The translations under genes and the position numbers were made by a program. A DNA stretch of 32,907 nucleotides. Source: Candidatus Omnitrophota bacterium. GTDB taxonomy: Bacteria > Omnitrophota > Gorgyraeia > JABMSB01. The notes under the pieces are model-generated. The model saw only the letters and a program-made list of their open reading frames with translations, had not been told where the DNA came from and searched no databases. Each line of letters opens with the position of its first letter. Position 1 is the stretch's first letter. Where the stretch lies: NCBI GenBank assembly GCA_013202205.1, contig JABMSB010000024.1, forward strand, positions 1 through 32,907, written 5' to 3'. Positions 9,442 to 18,824 of this stretch are shown here, piece by piece.

Positions 9442-11534
9442 GGAAATTCGCCGCCAAGGCCATATGTCTCTTTTTCATATTTTTCGGTTTTACGCCAATC
9501 GCGTTCGGGGCGGAGGGAGATAGGCCGATCGTGGTAAATGGGGATCAGGTGGAATATATGCAGGCTGAGAGGAGAGTGGTTGGTTCGGGCAATATAAGCA
9601 TAGAATATGAAGATCTCGTGCTGACCTGTGACAGTATAAAGGTTGAGCTGGATAGCCATGAAGCCCTTGCAGAGGGAGATGTTAAATTGGTACAAGGTGG
9701 AAATGAATTGAGCGGCCCCAAAGTAAGATATAATTTTGATACGCAGCAGGGCATTATAGAAGATGGTGAGGCCAGGTATCCTCCCTTCTATGGTAAGGCG
9801 GAGATGATAGATAAGTCGAGCGAAACTGAAATGGTCTTAAAGAAAGGTTATATTACGACCTGCAGCCATGAAAATCCGCATTACAAGATAAGCTCGAAAA
9901 AAATTGAGATATATCTCGACAAGAAAGTGGTTGCAAAGAACGTGATAGTCTATATAGCCGATATACCTATTCTTTATTTACCAATTTATGTACAGCCCCT
10001 AATTGGCGCGCGTATGAATGTATCATTGGTGCCGGGCCATAACAAAGACTGGGGAACTTATCTCTTGAGCGCTTGGCGTTACCATATAACCGACCAGGCC
10101 AAAGGGTATCTCCACCTGGATTGGCGGGAGGATAAAGGGTTTGCGGAAGGGCTCGATTATAAGTATGATACCGCGAAATTCGGAAGCGGGCTCTTTAGGG
10201 GATATTATATGCAAGAACGGGATAGATCGGCTCAAGAGGGAACGAAGGGTGAAGACGAGAGGTGGAGGGTGAAGTACAGGCATAAGTGGCAGATAAATGA
10301 GGAGATATCAGCCATTGGTGAGTATAATGAATTGAGCGATACGGAGTTCCTCAAGGATTACTATTATCGTGAGGAGTTTGAACAGGAAGGCCAACCCACA
10401 TCCTTTATTTCACTTCTTATGCAGGAACCCAGCTATACATTGAGCCTATATACACGGAAGCGGGCAAATCGCTTTTTGGATGTTGTGGAGCGGGTGCCTG
10501 AGATCGAGCTTGATATGAGGCCGCAAAGAGTTGGCGGGGAGAAGCTCTATTATAATAGCAATACCAGTGCGGCAAACCTGGCGAAAAAGTATTCCGATAC
10601 GTCACTGGGGGATAAGAATGCCATGCGAGTTGACCGCAGAGACGAATTTTCATACAAGATAGATTTGGCTGACTCCATACACCTTCTTCCCAAAGCGGCA
10701 TTACGCCAAACTTATTACAGCAGGGATAATGAGGGTCCAAAGGAGAGGTTTCGCGCTGCTTTCTCGACGGGAGCAGACATTAGTACGCGCATACATAAGA
10801 CATTCGACTATAATAAAAAGTTTTTATCTTATGATGTCGAAAAGCTGCGCCACGTAATAACCCCAACCCTCTCGTATAATTACACCCATTCACCGACCGT
10901 TTCGCGTTATTTATTAGAGGAGTTTGATTCGATAGACAGATTGTCCAAGGATAATAGAGTTACTCTGGACATTACTAATAAGCTGCAGGTAAAATACCGC
11001 GATAAAGGTACACTCCGCAGCGTAGATCTTGCCAGGCTTGTAGTGTCGACAGATTATCTCTTCAAGATGGAGGACGGGGAGAAGTTCTCCGATATAAATT
11101 TCGATTTGGAGATGAGACCGGCCGATAATTTCTACTTGGAGGCGGAGGCAGATTTTAGCCCGGAGACGGACAATTTCGAGACTATAAACTTCGACATGGT
11201 TGCTCACGAGGGTGATAAGTGGCGTATCGGTATCGGGCATAGATACGAGAAGAGTTCGGCCAGCCAGCTTACCGTAGGATTATCGAGCCAGATAGGCAAG
11301 GATTGGCGCTTGCGGATCTACGAAAGATATGACTTTGAGGGCAATGAGCTAGAGGAGCAGGAATATGGAATAACACGCGATCTCCATTGTTGGTTGGTAG
11401 ATTTTGTTTATAATGTCAGGGATGCGCAAACTTTTTGGCTGGTATTCAGGTTGAAGGCCTTTCCGGACCTTCCTTTAAAACTATCGACAACCTTCAAGGA
11501 GCCAAAGCGAAGTCAGCCCGGATATGTGGAATAG
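9438..11534 (+). CDS. lptD: LPS-assembly protein LptD (OstA-like)
   Basis: Signal peptide MRKFAAKAICLFFIFFGFTPIAFG. OstA-type N-terminus (VNGDQVEYMQAERRVVGSGNISIEYEDLVLTCDSIKVELDSHEALAEGDVKL) followed by a long beta-rich region. Overlaps the ROK stop by 4 nt. Confidence 0.9.
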   Translation: MRKFAAKAICLFFIFFGFTPIAFGAEGDRPIVVNGDQVEYMQAERRVVGSGNISIEYEDLVLTCDSIKVELDSHEALAEGDVKLVQGGNELSGPKVRYNFDTQQGIIEDGEARYPPFYGKAEMIDKSSETEMVLKKGYITTCSHENPHYKISSKKIEIYLDKKVVAKNVIVYIADIPILYLPIYVQPLIGARMNVSLVPGHNKDWGTYLLSAWRYHITDQAKGYLHLDWREDKGFAEGLDYKYDTAKFGSGLFRGYYMQERDRSAQEGTKGEDERWRVKYRHKWQINEEISAIGEYNELSDTEFLKDYYYREEFEQEGQPTSFISLLMQEPSYTLSLYTRKRANRFLDVVERVPEIELDMRPQRVGGEKLYYNSNTSAANLAKKYSDTSLGDKNAMRVDRRDEFSYKIDLADSIHLLPKAALRQTYYSRDNEGPKERFRAAFSTGADISTRIHKTFDYNKKFLSYDVEKLRHVITPTLSYNYTHSPTVSRYLLEEFDSIDRLSKDNRVTLDITNKLQVKYRDKGTLRSVDLARLVVSTDYLFKMEDGEKFSDINFDLEMRPADNFYLEAEADFSPETDNFETINFDMVAHEGDKWRIGIGHRYEKSSASQLTVGLSSQIGKDWRLRIYERYDFEGNELEEQEYGITRDLHCWLVDFVYNVRDAQTFWLVFRLKAFPDLPLKLSTTFKEPKRSQPGYVE

Positions 11535-11599
11535 TAAGGTTTGTGAAAATAGAGGCTTTGTAGAGTGTAATTTCCAGATCAAATGATGTAATATTTTAC

Positions 11600-11628
11600 T
11601 TGATTACGATTACCCCTTATGATATAAT
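11600..11628 (+). promoter_or_regulatory. Candidate sigma70-type promoter upstream of the polysaccharide locus
   Basis: TTGATT (11600-11605), 17-nt spacer, TATAAT (11623-11628), in the 148-bp AT-rich gap before the UGDH gene. Sequence match only. Confidence 0.6.
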
Positions 11629-11682
11629 ATTCTTCTTATATTAGTATATAAGTAGGAAAATACGTAACTTATTGAGGCGTAT

Positions 11683-12981
11683 ATGGATATATGCATAGTC
11701 GGCTCAGGATATGTTGGGTTAGTAACAGGGGCATCTTTTGCCGAAATGGGCAATAAAGTGATATGCGTAGATAGCAACCGATCCAAGATAGATAAACTCA
11801 AAAAGGGGATAATGCCCATATACGAACCAGGCCTAAAAGAGCTGGTGAATCGAAACAGAAAGAATAAAAGAATAAATTTTACAACCGATCTTGCTAAGGG
11901 TGTTAAAAATTCTGAAATAATATTTATATGTGTCAGCACCCCTCCAAAGCCGAATGGCGAAGCAGACCTTGTATATGTTGAAGATGTTTCGAGGCAGATA
12001 GCGCGGGAGATGGTCTCATATCGCTTAATCGTTGAGAAATCTACAGTCCCTGTGCAGACCGGGGAATGGATAAAGAAGACGATAAGACAAACAATAAAGA
12101 AGGGTGTACCATTCGATGTTGCCTCTAACCCGGAGTTCTTAAGAGAAGGGTCTGCCGTACAGGATCTCTTTAAGCCAGACCGCATAGTCATAGGTGCTGA
12201 GACAAAACGGGCCAAAGATATATTGGTCAAGCTCTATAAACCATTAAAAGTACCTCTTGTCGTGACTGATATAAAGAGTGCCGAAATCATAAAACACGCC
12301 TCCAACTCGTTTTTGGCCACAAAGATATCATTTATAAATGCCGTATCGGTAATATGCGAGAAAGCAGGTGCTGATGTAATTGAGGTAGCTGAGGGGATGG
12401 GGATGGATAAGCGCATATGCCGTGCCTTTTTGGATGCCGGAGTCGGTTTTGGCGGATCCTGTTTTCCCAAGGATCTATCGGCATTTATAAGCATATCAGA
12501 GAGATTGGGTTATGAGTTTGACCTATTGAGAGCTGTACAAAGGATAAATGAACACCAGAAAGAGCTTCTGGTAAAACGTGTAGAAAAACTTCTATGGAAT
12601 CTTTCGGAGAAGACAGTTGCTATATGGGGCCTTTCATTTAAGCCAAATACAGACGACATGCGCTCCGCGCCATCTGTGGATATTATAAAGATGCTGCAAA
12701 AAAGGGGAGCTTCTATAAAAGTTTATGATCCACAGGCGATGCCGGTGGCACGCAAGTTATTAAAAGGTGTTAAGTTTTGCAAAGATGCCTATAGTGCTGC
12801 CGCGGATAGCGACTGCCTGGTAGTGGCCACAGATTGGGATGAGTTTAAGGAGGCGGATCTTAAGCGGCTAAAGAAAGTTATGAATCAACCGGTAGTCGTT
12901 GACGGCAGAAATATATATGATCCAGCTACGATGAAGGGTTTGGGTTTTGAATATACGGGCATAGGCCGCAGTTTAAAATAG
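11683..12981 (+). CDS. UDP-glucose 6-dehydrogenase
   Basis: MDICIVGSGYVGLVTGASFAEMGNKV Rossmann N-terminus, NPEFLREGSAVQDL, GVGFGGSCFPKDLSAF catalytic Cys motif, WGLSFKPNTDDMRSAPS. Confidence 0.95.
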   Translation: MDICIVGSGYVGLVTGASFAEMGNKVICVDSNRSKIDKLKKGIMPIYEPGLKELVNRNRKNKRINFTTDLAKGVKNSEIIFICVSTPPKPNGEADLVYVEDVSRQIAREMVSYRLIVEKSTVPVQTGEWIKKTIRQTIKKGVPFDVASNPEFLREGSAVQDLFKPDRIVIGAETKRAKDILVKLYKPLKVPLVVTDIKSAEIIKHASNSFLATKISFINAVSVICEKAGADVIEVAEGMGMDKRICRAFLDAGVGFGGSCFPKDLSAFISISERLGYEFDLLRAVQRINEHQKELLVKRVEKLLWNLSEKTVAIWGLSFKPNTDDMRSAPSVDIIKMLQKRGASIKVYDPQAMPVARKLLKGVKFCKDAYSAAADSDCLVVATDWDEFKEADLKRLKKVMNQPVVVDGRNIYDPATMKGLGFEYTGIGRSLK

Positions 12982-13027
12982 CTCTCTTATCGACGGCAGC
13001 AAGGCAAATCGAAAAAGGATTAATCGT

Positions 13028-13474
13028 ATGATAGAAGGTGTGCGAGTTAAAAATCTGAAGATCATACCGGATGACCGAGGCAGGTTGATGGAGATATTGC
13101 GCGATGATGATGAGGTCTTTGTGAAATTTGGCCAGGTCTATATGACAACAGCCTTCCCCGGCATAGTTAAGGCATGGCATTATCACAAGAAGCAGACAGA
13201 TAATTTTACGTGCGTAAAAGGCCGGATCAGGCTGGTATTGTATGACGCACGTAAAGATTCTTCCACATACGGGGAGATTGGCGAGTTTGACCTGAGCTTA
13301 GATGATCCCATCTTGGTCCAGATACCTAATATGGTCTATCATGGATTTAAGTGTATTTCGGATGAGGAAGCTATGGTTATCAATACGCCGACGAGGAGCT
13401 ATGATCACAAAGATCCGGATGAGTACAGGATAGATCCATGCGATAAAGATATAGCATATGACTGGAGCAGGTGA
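13028..13474 (+). CDS. RmlC-like cupin: dTDP-4-dehydrorhamnose 3,5-epimerase family
   Basis: DDRGRLMEILRDDD, GIVKAWHYHKKQTDNFTCVKGRIRLVLYDAR, PNMVYHGFKCIS. Shorter than typical RmlC (148 aa). Confidence 0.82.
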   Translation: MIEGVRVKNLKIIPDDRGRLMEILRDDDEVFVKFGQVYMTTAFPGIVKAWHYHKKQTDNFTCVKGRIRLVLYDARKDSSTYGEIGEFDLSLDDPILVQIPNMVYHGFKCISDEEAMVINTPTRSYDHKDPDEYRIDPCDKDIAYDWSR

Positions 13475-14250
13475 TGGATTCCGCCAATAATAAAATAAAG
13501 GGAGTGGTACTGGCAGGTGGATTGGGTAAGCGCTTGTACCCTCTCACCAAGATAACTAATAAACATCTTCTGCCCGTTTTTAACAAACCGATGATATTCT
13601 ATCCAATACAGACCTTGGTCGATGCCGGCATAGAGGATATACTCATCGTTACAGGAGGCAACCACGCAGGTGAATTTTTGAGGTTATTAGGCAACGGACA
13701 CCAGTTTGGCTTAAAGCATTTAAATTACGCTTATCAGGAAGGTGAAGGCGGCATAGCTGAAGCGCTCGGGCTGGCAGAACACTTTGCCGAAGGATGCAGG
13801 ATAATGGTTGTCTTGGGAGACAATATAATAGAAAAGTCTATAAAGCGGGCCGTAGATGGATATAGAAAAGAGAAAGGCGGGGCGAAGATATTTTTAAAAG
13901 AGGTTGAGGACCCTGAAAGGTTTGGTGTCGTCGAGATGCAAGGCGATAAGATAATCTCGATCGAAGAGAAACCAAAAGAACCGAAATCCGATTATGCCGT
14001 GACAGGGATATATATGTATGATAATGCGGTCTTCAATATTATAAAGAGATTAGAGCCTTCCGGGCGAGGTGAGCTGGAGATAACCGATGTGAACAAGAAG
14101 TATATACAAATGGATAAACTCACTTACGAGATTTTAGACGGCTGGTGGACAGATTCCGGAACGTTTGACTCGCTCCTCAAGGCCAATAATCTTGTGGCAA
14201 AAAAGGAACATGAAGAAAAAGAGAAAAACAAAGTCGATCTGTGCATATAA
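13471..14250 (+). CDS. Glucose-1-phosphate thymidylyltransferase (RmlA-like nucleotidyltransferase)
   Basis: KGVVLAGGLGKRLYPLTKITNKHLLPVFNKPMIFYPI...GDNIIE...VTGIYMYDN. The actual start may be the ATG at 13474. Confidence 0.92.
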   Translation: MMDSANNKIKGVVLAGGLGKRLYPLTKITNKHLLPVFNKPMIFYPIQTLVDAGIEDILIVTGGNHAGEFLRLLGNGHQFGLKHLNYAYQEGEGGIAEALGLAEHFAEGCRIMVVLGDNIIEKSIKRAVDGYRKEKGGAKIFLKEVEDPERFGVVEMQGDKIISIEEKPKEPKSDYAVTGIYMYDNAVFNIIKRLEPSGRGELEITDVNKKYIQMDKLTYEILDGWWTDSGTFDSLLKANNLVAKKEHEEKEKNKVDLCI

Positions 14251-14268
14251 TACTGTAGGAGGCGGGTT

Positions 14269-15255
14269 GTGAAATCTATTCTTATAACAGGCGGATGCGG
14301 GTTTATCGGATCGAATTTTATCCGGTATATGATCGAACGCTATCCCGAATATAAAATAACGAATCTCGACAAATTGACTTACGCGGGGAATCTCGAGAAT
14401 CTTAAAGACGTAGTCCATTTGCCGAATTATCGTTTTGTAAAAGGTGATATATGCGATGTTGCCCTGGTAGAGTCTTTGGTCAGCGAATGCGATTACCTGA
14501 TAAACTTTGCCGCGGAGACGCACGTTGACAGATCAATAGACGCCCCAATGGATTTTATCAGGACGAACATTCGCGGTACCTATGTGCTGCTCGAAGCTGC
14601 TAAGCAGTGCGGGGTCAAAAAATTTCTTCAGATATCGACGGACGAAGTATACGGGTCGATAGATGAAGGGGGGTTCAAAGAGACGGATCCTCTCTTTCCG
14701 TCAAGCCCATACTCTGCATCGAAGGCTGCAGCCGACCATATGGTCTTGGCCTATATAATTACCCACAATCTACCTGCCTTGATCACGAGGAGCTCAAATA
14801 ATTTCGGGCCCTATCAATTTCCGGAGAAAGTTATCCCGCTCTTTATCACAAATGCCCTCGAAGATAAGAGTCTGCCCCTTTATGCTGACGGCTCTAATGT
14901 GCGGGACTGGATTTATGTGCTGGATAACTGCGCTGCTATCGATCACGTCTTCCATAAAGGTGAGGTAGGAGAGGTCTATAATGTAGGCGGTGGTAATGAG
15001 GTCGAAAATATAGATTTGACCAAAAAGATACTTTCTAGTTTGGGCAAACCGGAATCACTTATAAAACACGTAAAGGATAGGCCCGGCCACGACAAGCGAT
15101 ATGCCCTCGATTGCACGAAGCTTAAAAGCTTGGGTTGGCAGCCAAGATATGAATTTGATAGTGCGCTGCGCTCTACAGCAGAGTGGTACAGGGCCAATAA
15201 GATGTGGTGGTCTCCTCTTAAGGAGGGGCGCAAAGAAGAATTGGTAGGCGTGTAA
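14269..15255 (+). CDS. rmlB: dTDP-glucose 4,6-dehydratase
   Basis: GTG start behind GGAGG. ILITGGCGFIGSNFIRYMIERYPEYKITNLDKLTYAGNLENL, FAAETHVDRSI, STDEVYGS, YSASKAAADHMV, NNFGPYQFPEK. Confidence 0.96.
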   Translation: MKSILITGGCGFIGSNFIRYMIERYPEYKITNLDKLTYAGNLENLKDVVHLPNYRFVKGDICDVALVESLVSECDYLINFAAETHVDRSIDAPMDFIRTNIRGTYVLLEAAKQCGVKKFLQISTDEVYGSIDEGGFKETDPLFPSSPYSASKAAADHMVLAYIITHNLPALITRSSNNFGPYQFPEKVIPLFITNALEDKSLPLYADGSNVRDWIYVLDNCAAIDHVFHKGEVGEVYNVGGGNEVENIDLTKKILSSLGKPESLIKHVKDRPGHDKRYALDCTKLKSLGWQPRYEFDSALRSTAEWYRANKMWWSPLKEGRKEELVGV

Positions 15256-15301
15256 CGCATCGCTTCAGAAATAATATATAATATCTTTACCGGAGAGGAT
15301 C

Positions 15302-16642
15302 ATGGCAAGAGCAAAAAAAAGCATAAAAGGGTTTAAGGGTGATTTGCAGAGGAGGATAGTTTCAAGGAAAGCAAAGGTTGGTGTGATTGGATTGGGATAT
15401 GTTGGCCTGCCACTGGCTATTGAGTTTGCAGAGGCAGGTTTTACCGTTATGGGCATAGACATAGACAAGCGAAGGGTAAATTCTATTCGCAGAAAAGAGA
15501 CATACATAACCGATGTATTGGCTGAGAGAGTTGCGAATGCGGTTGACAGAAGGAGGCTTTTCGCCACCACAGACTACAAAAAAATAGGGGATGTAGATGT
15601 TATAGTTATATGTGTACCCACGCCTCTTCGCAAGACGAAAGAGCCGGACATATCCTTTATCATAAAAGCGGTTGAGGAGATAGTCAAATATAAGCGCCGG
15701 GGGCAATTAATTATCCTCGAGAGCACTACATACCCCGGTACTACCGAAGAGGTGGTCTTGCCTATGTTAAGCTCGAAAGGCATGAGCTTAAATAAAGATT
15801 TCCTTTTGGCTTTTTCGCCTGAGAGGGTTGACCCGGGGAATAAGTCTTTTAAGACCAAAGATATACCCAAGGTAGTCGGCGGTGTTTCAAAGAGTTCCAC
15901 AGACGTAGCAGCTCTTCTTTATAATCAGATCATAAGAAGGGTCATGAGAGTCTCTTCCAGCCGTGTTGCCGAACTCGTTAAGCTCTTGGAGAATACATTT
16001 CGCAGTGTTAACATAGGGTTGGTTAATGAGTTTGCGCTTTTATGCGACAAGCTGTCCATAGACGTCTGGGAGGTTATAGAGGCAGCAAAGTCTAAACCCT
16101 TCGGTTTTATGCCATTCTATCCCGGCCCGGGGATCGGGGGCCACTGCATCAACATAGATCCGCTCTACCTTTCATGGAAGGCGCGCTTGCATGGTTTTGA
16201 GACGAGATTTATCGAATTGGCGCAAGAAGTGAATATGTATATGCCTCGTTATGTGGTAGAGAGGGTTAGAAGGAAGCTGAATGAAAAGAAGATGCCCCTG
16301 AAGGGTTCACGGATTTTGATAATGGGTATTGCGTATAAAAAGGATGTCAACGATACCAGGGAATCGCCGGCCATAGATATAATAAAGATGCTCATAAATG
16401 AAGGCGCAGCAGTATTTTTTCATGATCCCTATATCAACAAGCTAAAGATTAACGGCGCAACATTAAAATCAAAACTCCTTAATAAAAAGTTTTTGAAGAC
16501 AATAGACTGCACCATTATAGCGACAGATCATAGTTCTATAGATTATAAAGAGTTGTTAAAAAACTCTTCTTTCATTTTTGATGTGAGGGGCGCGCTCCGT
16601 AAGATCAAGGGCGCCCATGCCAAAAAGATTATGAAGTTGTAA
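15302..16642 (+). CDS. Nucleotide sugar dehydrogenase (WbpA/TviB-type UDP-N-acetylhexosamine 6-dehydrogenase likely)
   Basis: KVGVIGLGYVGLPLAIEFAEAGFTVMGIDID, AFSPERVDPGN, FYPGPGIGGHCINIDPLYLSWKA, MGIAYKKDVNDTRESPA. The GPGIGGHCI type is that of UDP-GlcNAc dehydrogenases; substrate is inferred. Confidence 0.92.
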   Translation: MARAKKSIKGFKGDLQRRIVSRKAKVGVIGLGYVGLPLAIEFAEAGFTVMGIDIDKRRVNSIRRKETYITDVLAERVANAVDRRRLFATTDYKKIGDVDVIVICVPTPLRKTKEPDISFIIKAVEEIVKYKRRGQLIILESTTYPGTTEEVVLPMLSSKGMSLNKDFLLAFSPERVDPGNKSFKTKDIPKVVGGVSKSSTDVAALLYNQIIRRVMRVSSSRVAELVKLLENTFRSVNIGLVNEFALLCDKLSIDVWEVIEAAKSKPFGFMPFYPGPGIGGHCINIDPLYLSWKARLHGFETRFIELAQEVNMYMPRYVVERVRRKLNEKKMPLKGSRILIMGIAYKKDVNDTRESPAIDIIKMLINEGAAVFFHDPYINKLKINGATLKSKLLNKKFLKTIDCTIIATDHSSIDYKELLKNSSFIFDVRGALRKIKGAHAKKIMKL

Positions 16643-16710
16643 GAGAAAAAAATCCGTATCTATTCAATCGTAACTGTTTGATCAAAGGGAATACAAGAGG
16701 GAGTCGTGTT

Positions 16711-17661
16711 ATGCATTATCTTGTGACAGGAGGAGCCGGTTTTATCGGTTCTAATATAGTTGAGGAGCTCCTCAATAGAGGAGAGAAGGTCCGCGTCTTG
16801 GATAGCTTTATAACCGGCAGGAGAGAGAATTTAGAGGGGTTTTTGGATAAGATAGAGCTTATCGAGGGCGATATAAGGGATGAGCGGGCAGCCGATAAGG
16901 CGACAAAGGGAGTCGATTTTGTATTACATCAAGCAGCCCTTAGAAGTGTACCCAAATCGGTCGATAATCCCACACTTACCAATGATATCAATGTTTCAGG
17001 AACGCTGGCCATGTTAATCGCGGCTAAGAATAATAATGTAAAGCGTTTCGTATATGCTTCATCAAGCTCTGCCTATGGTGAGACAGACCAATTCCCGGAG
17101 AGGGAAGATGCGTGCCCTAACCCCATATCACCATACGGAGTCTCAAAACTTACGGGTGAATATTACTGCCGCGCTTTTTCTGCCACAATGGGTCTTGAGA
17201 CGGTCTCATTGCGCTATTTTAATGTCTTTGGACCCCGCCAGGACCCTGAGTCTAAGTATTCCGCCGTTATACCGGCATTCATATCTCAAATGATAAAAGG
17301 GTTTCCGCCAGAAGTCCATGGCGATGGGAAGCAATCAAGGGATTTTACATACGTTTCAAACGTAGCCGAAGCAAACCTGCTGGCTGCTACAGCGCCTGTA
17401 GATCCAGGAGATGTTTTTAACGTAGCCTGTAATGAGGAGCACCGCATATTGGACATAGTCGATGCCCTTAACGCGATGCTAGGCAGCAAGATAAAACCCG
17501 TTTTTATGCCAAAGAGGCAAGGTGATGTACCGCGGACACTTGCCGATATCTCCAAACTGCGCAAAAAGCTAAAATATAAGATAGGTATGGATTTCGATAA
17601 AGGGCTGCAGAAGACATTCGAATGGTTTAAGGCCAATCCATCACGCTTAAAGGCGCGATAG
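16711..17661 (+). CDS. NAD-dependent NDP-sugar 4-epimerase (WbpP/TviC/GalE-like SDR)
   Basis: [81 protein letters not shown]. The ATG at 16711 with an upstream purine-rich RBS is preferred over the 16678 TTG used by the track. Confidence 0.92.
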   Translation: MHYLVTGGAGFIGSNIVEELLNRGEKVRVLDSFITGRRENLEGFLDKIELIEGDIRDERAADKATKGVDFVLHQAALRSVPKSVDNPTLTNDINVSGTLAMLIAAKNNNVKRFVYASSSSAYGETDQFPEREDACPNPISPYGVSKLTGEYYCRAFSATMGLETVSLRYFNVFGPRQDPESKYSAVIPAFISQMIKGFPPEVHGDGKQSRDFTYVSNVAEANLLAATAPVDPGDVFNVACNEEHRILDIVDALNAMLGSKIKPVFMPKRQGDVPRTLADISKLRKKLKYKIGMDFDKGLQKTFEWFKANPSRLKAR

Positions 17662-17757
17662 ATCGGCATCTTAACTCTTTAGTATTGGTGTTTATAGGCA
17701 TTAGGATAGTCCGCTCTTCTTACGTCTTTCCCCACCAGATATTACTATATTTTTTGC

Positions 17758-17785
17758 TTGACTTTAGGCCCAAATATGGTAATAT
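17758..17785 (+). promoter_or_regulatory. Candidate internal promoter upstream of the UXS gene
   Basis: TTGACT (17758-17763), 16-nt spacer, TAATAT (17780-17785), in the 215-bp AT-rich intergenic gap, the longest in the window. Sequence match only. Confidence 0.45.
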
Positions 17786-17876
17786 ATTTTCTCACTTTCC
17801 ATTATGGTTTTTAGACTACTTAGCATAATATATTGCTATAATTATATGTATATATTACTAAATAAAGGGGCATAAA

Positions 17877-18824
17877 ATGAAGCGTATCCTCCTTACCGGT
17901 GGAGCCGGTTTTATAGGCTCCCATCTTAGTGAACGCCTTCTCAAGAAGGGGTTCGTTGTTTTTTGTATTGATAACCTGCTCACAGGAAGCAAGGCCAATA
18001 TAGAAGCTTTATTCCCTAATGATAATTTTGGTTTTATAGATCATGATGTTACCAATTTCGTCGAAATGCATGGTGACTTAGATTATGTACTGCACTTTGC
18101 ATCACCGGCCAGCCCCATAGATTATCTTAAATTCCCCATAAAGACACTTAAGGTCGGTTCGTTAGGTACGCATAAAACACTCGGGCTGGCTAAGGCCAAA
18201 GGCGCTAAATACATGCTGGCATCGACCTCTGAAGTATACGGAGACCCTCTGGTCCATCCGCAGCCTGAAGACTACTGGGGTAATGTTAATCCAATAGGGC
18301 CGAGGGGGGTATATGATGAGGCAAAGCGTTTTGCCGAGGCGCTGACGCTTGCGTACCATCGGACTCACGGCATAGATACCAAGATTGCCAGGATATTTAA
18401 TACATATGGTCCGCGCATGCGCCCGGATGACGGAAGGGCCATACCCGCATTCATATCACAGGCCTTAGATGGCAGGCCGATAACGGTCTTTGGGGACGGT
18501 TCCCAAACCCGTAGTTTCTGTTTTATAGATGATACGATTGATGGCCTGGTGGCCCTGATGGAGTCAAATACGAACGAACCTGTAAACGTCGGTAATAGAA
18601 CTGAGATGTCTATACTAGAACTTGCCAAACTGATAATAAGACTGACCAAAAGCCGCTCAAAGGTAGTTCACAAACCGTTGCCTCAGAATGATCCTAAGGT
18701 ACGCCAGCCCGATCTTTCTCGGGCCAAGAAGATGCTTAAATGGGAACCGCGGATTGGATTGGATGAGGGGCTGAAGATAACGATCGAATGGTTTAAGGGT
18801 AGAAAGAGGGGAAAGGGTGTTTAG
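17877..18824 (+). CDS. UDP-glucuronate decarboxylase (UDP-xylose synthase-like SDR)
   Basis: [113 protein letters not shown]. Confidence 0.94.
   Translation: MKRILLTGGAGFIGSHLSERLLKKGFVVFCIDNLLTGSKANIEALFPNDNFGFIDHDVTNFVEMHGDLDYVLHFASPASPIDYLKFPIKTLKVGSLGTHKTLGLAKAKGAKYMLASTSEVYGDPLVHPQPEDYWGNVNPIGPRGVYDEAKRFAEALTLAYHRTHGIDTKIARIFNTYGPRMRPDDGRAIPAFISQALDGRPITVFGDGSQTRSFCFIDDTIDGLVALMESNTNEPVNVGNRTEMSILELAKLIIRLTKSRSKVVHKPLPQNDPKVRQPDLSRAKKMLKWEPRIGLDEGLKITIEWFKGRKRGKGV

Noticed and set aside
8616-9695. 359-aa antisense ORF opposite the ROK kinase
   Set aside because: It lies opposite a well-supported ROK gene and the start of lptD, has a low-complexity Pro/Ser/Thr-rich translation and no recognisable domain. 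It is most likely a shadow of the codon bias of the sense gene.
11610-12230. 206-aa antisense ORF opposite UGDH
   Set aside because: It is antisense to a clear UDP-glucose dehydrogenase and shows no family motifs.
17786-17876. AT-rich near-palindromes (gcataatatattgc, atatatgtatatat) upstream of UXS
   Set aside because: Such imperfect palindromes are expected by chance in very AT-rich sequence, and no second matching site was found.
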